Part shown: positions 5,401 to 5,528 of the stretch, piece by piece
How the letters are laid out: every line of letters begins with the position of its first letter
Numbering within the stretch: the stretch's first letter is position 1
Source: an uncultured Clostridia bacterium
GTDB taxonomy: Bacteria; Bacillota; Clostridia; Peptostreptococcales; Anaerovoracaceae
Assembly (NCBI GenBank): GCA_938034165.1
Contig: CALHKP010000034.1
Span: 1 to 5,528, forward strand
Length of the DNA stretch: 5,528 nt
Direction: 5' to 3'
Notes under the pieces: generated by a model
Told to the model about the DNA's origin: nothing
The model's database searches: none
What the model saw: only the letters and a program-made list of their open reading frames with translations
Position numbers and translations under genes: made by a program

Positions 5401-5528
5401 CTATTTCAGCAGGCTTTCACCTGTCATTTCTTCAGGGATTTCAACTCCCATCATTTCCAGCATTGTAGGTGCAATGTCTGCCAGTTTTCCGCCTTCTTTC
5501 AGTTCTCTTGGTTTATCTGAAATATTTA
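5401..5528 (-). CDS. gpmI: 2,3-bisphosphoglycerate-independent phosphoglycerate mutase, C-terminal fragment
   Basis: Only the last 41 codons and the TAG stop (5403-5401) are inside the window; the gene enters from the right edge. The tail reads GGKLADIAPTMLEMMGVEIP followed by EEMTGESLLK. It matches the conserved C-terminus of the Mn2+-dependent, cofactor-independent mutase of glycolysis, which interconverts 3- and 2-phosphoglycerate in the cytosol; full proteins are about 510 residues. The LADIAPT segment belongs to the alkaline-phosphatase-like domain. In many Firmicutes eno follows gpmI, but here repeats and the convergent antiporter gene follow, so gpmI ends its transcription unit. The catalytic residues are outside the window and cannot be checked. 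Confidence 0.88.
   Translation of the reverse strand, partial: NISDKPRELKEGGKLADIAPTMLEMMGVEIPEEMTGESLLK

Overview
The window looks like a chromosomal stretch of a low-to-moderate-GC Firmicute, probably a Clostridia-type anaerobe. The basis is strong purine-rich Shine-Dalgarno sites (GGGAGG, AGGGGAG), AT-rich sigma-A-like promoters, and the family types of the three genes. No species can be named from the sequence. The three protein genes are a complete MATE-family multidrug/cation efflux pump on the minus strand (638-2005), a complete CPA2-family cation:proton antiporter with two C-terminal RCK_C domains on the plus strand (2245-4554), and the last 41 codons of gpmI, the cofactor-independent phosphoglycerate mutase, on the minus strand (5401-5528, running off the window).

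The two transporter genes are divergent and share a 239-bp intergenic region. It holds a promoter for each gene and two palindromes that could be operators. One overlaps the start site of the MATE gene; the other lies between the two promoters. Both proteins are predicted inner-membrane carriers, one exporting organic cations or drugs and the other exchanging K+ or Na+ for protons. Joint control in a stress response is possible but is inference.

The most unusual content is outside the genes. The transporter pair is bracketed by two copies of a roughly 515-bp repeat element in inverted orientation (about 56-570 and 4573-5087). Each copy has a 226-bp block of stem-loops (56-281 and 4862-5087; ungapped, about 88% identical by eye). 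The block is followed, on the gene side, by a tandem array of about nine 32-bp units, each a small hairpin GTTAG-N6-CTAAC. One base pair in the first stem-loop has changed compensatorily between the copies (C-G in one, T-A in the other), so pairing itself appears to be conserved. Relative to the gene it follows, each element lies at the 3' side in the same orientation. The right copy also has 27-bp terminal inverted repeats that the left copy lacks.

Between the right element and gpmI is a second, unrelated repeat structure: a 184-bp imperfect palindrome (5162-5345) containing units with a 42-bp period. It is followed by a perfect 16-bp hairpin just after the gpmI stop. No transposase, integrase, cas gene, tRNA or rRNA is visible. 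The best candidate for something undescribed is this family of structured, hairpin-array repeat elements placed at the 3' ends of genes.
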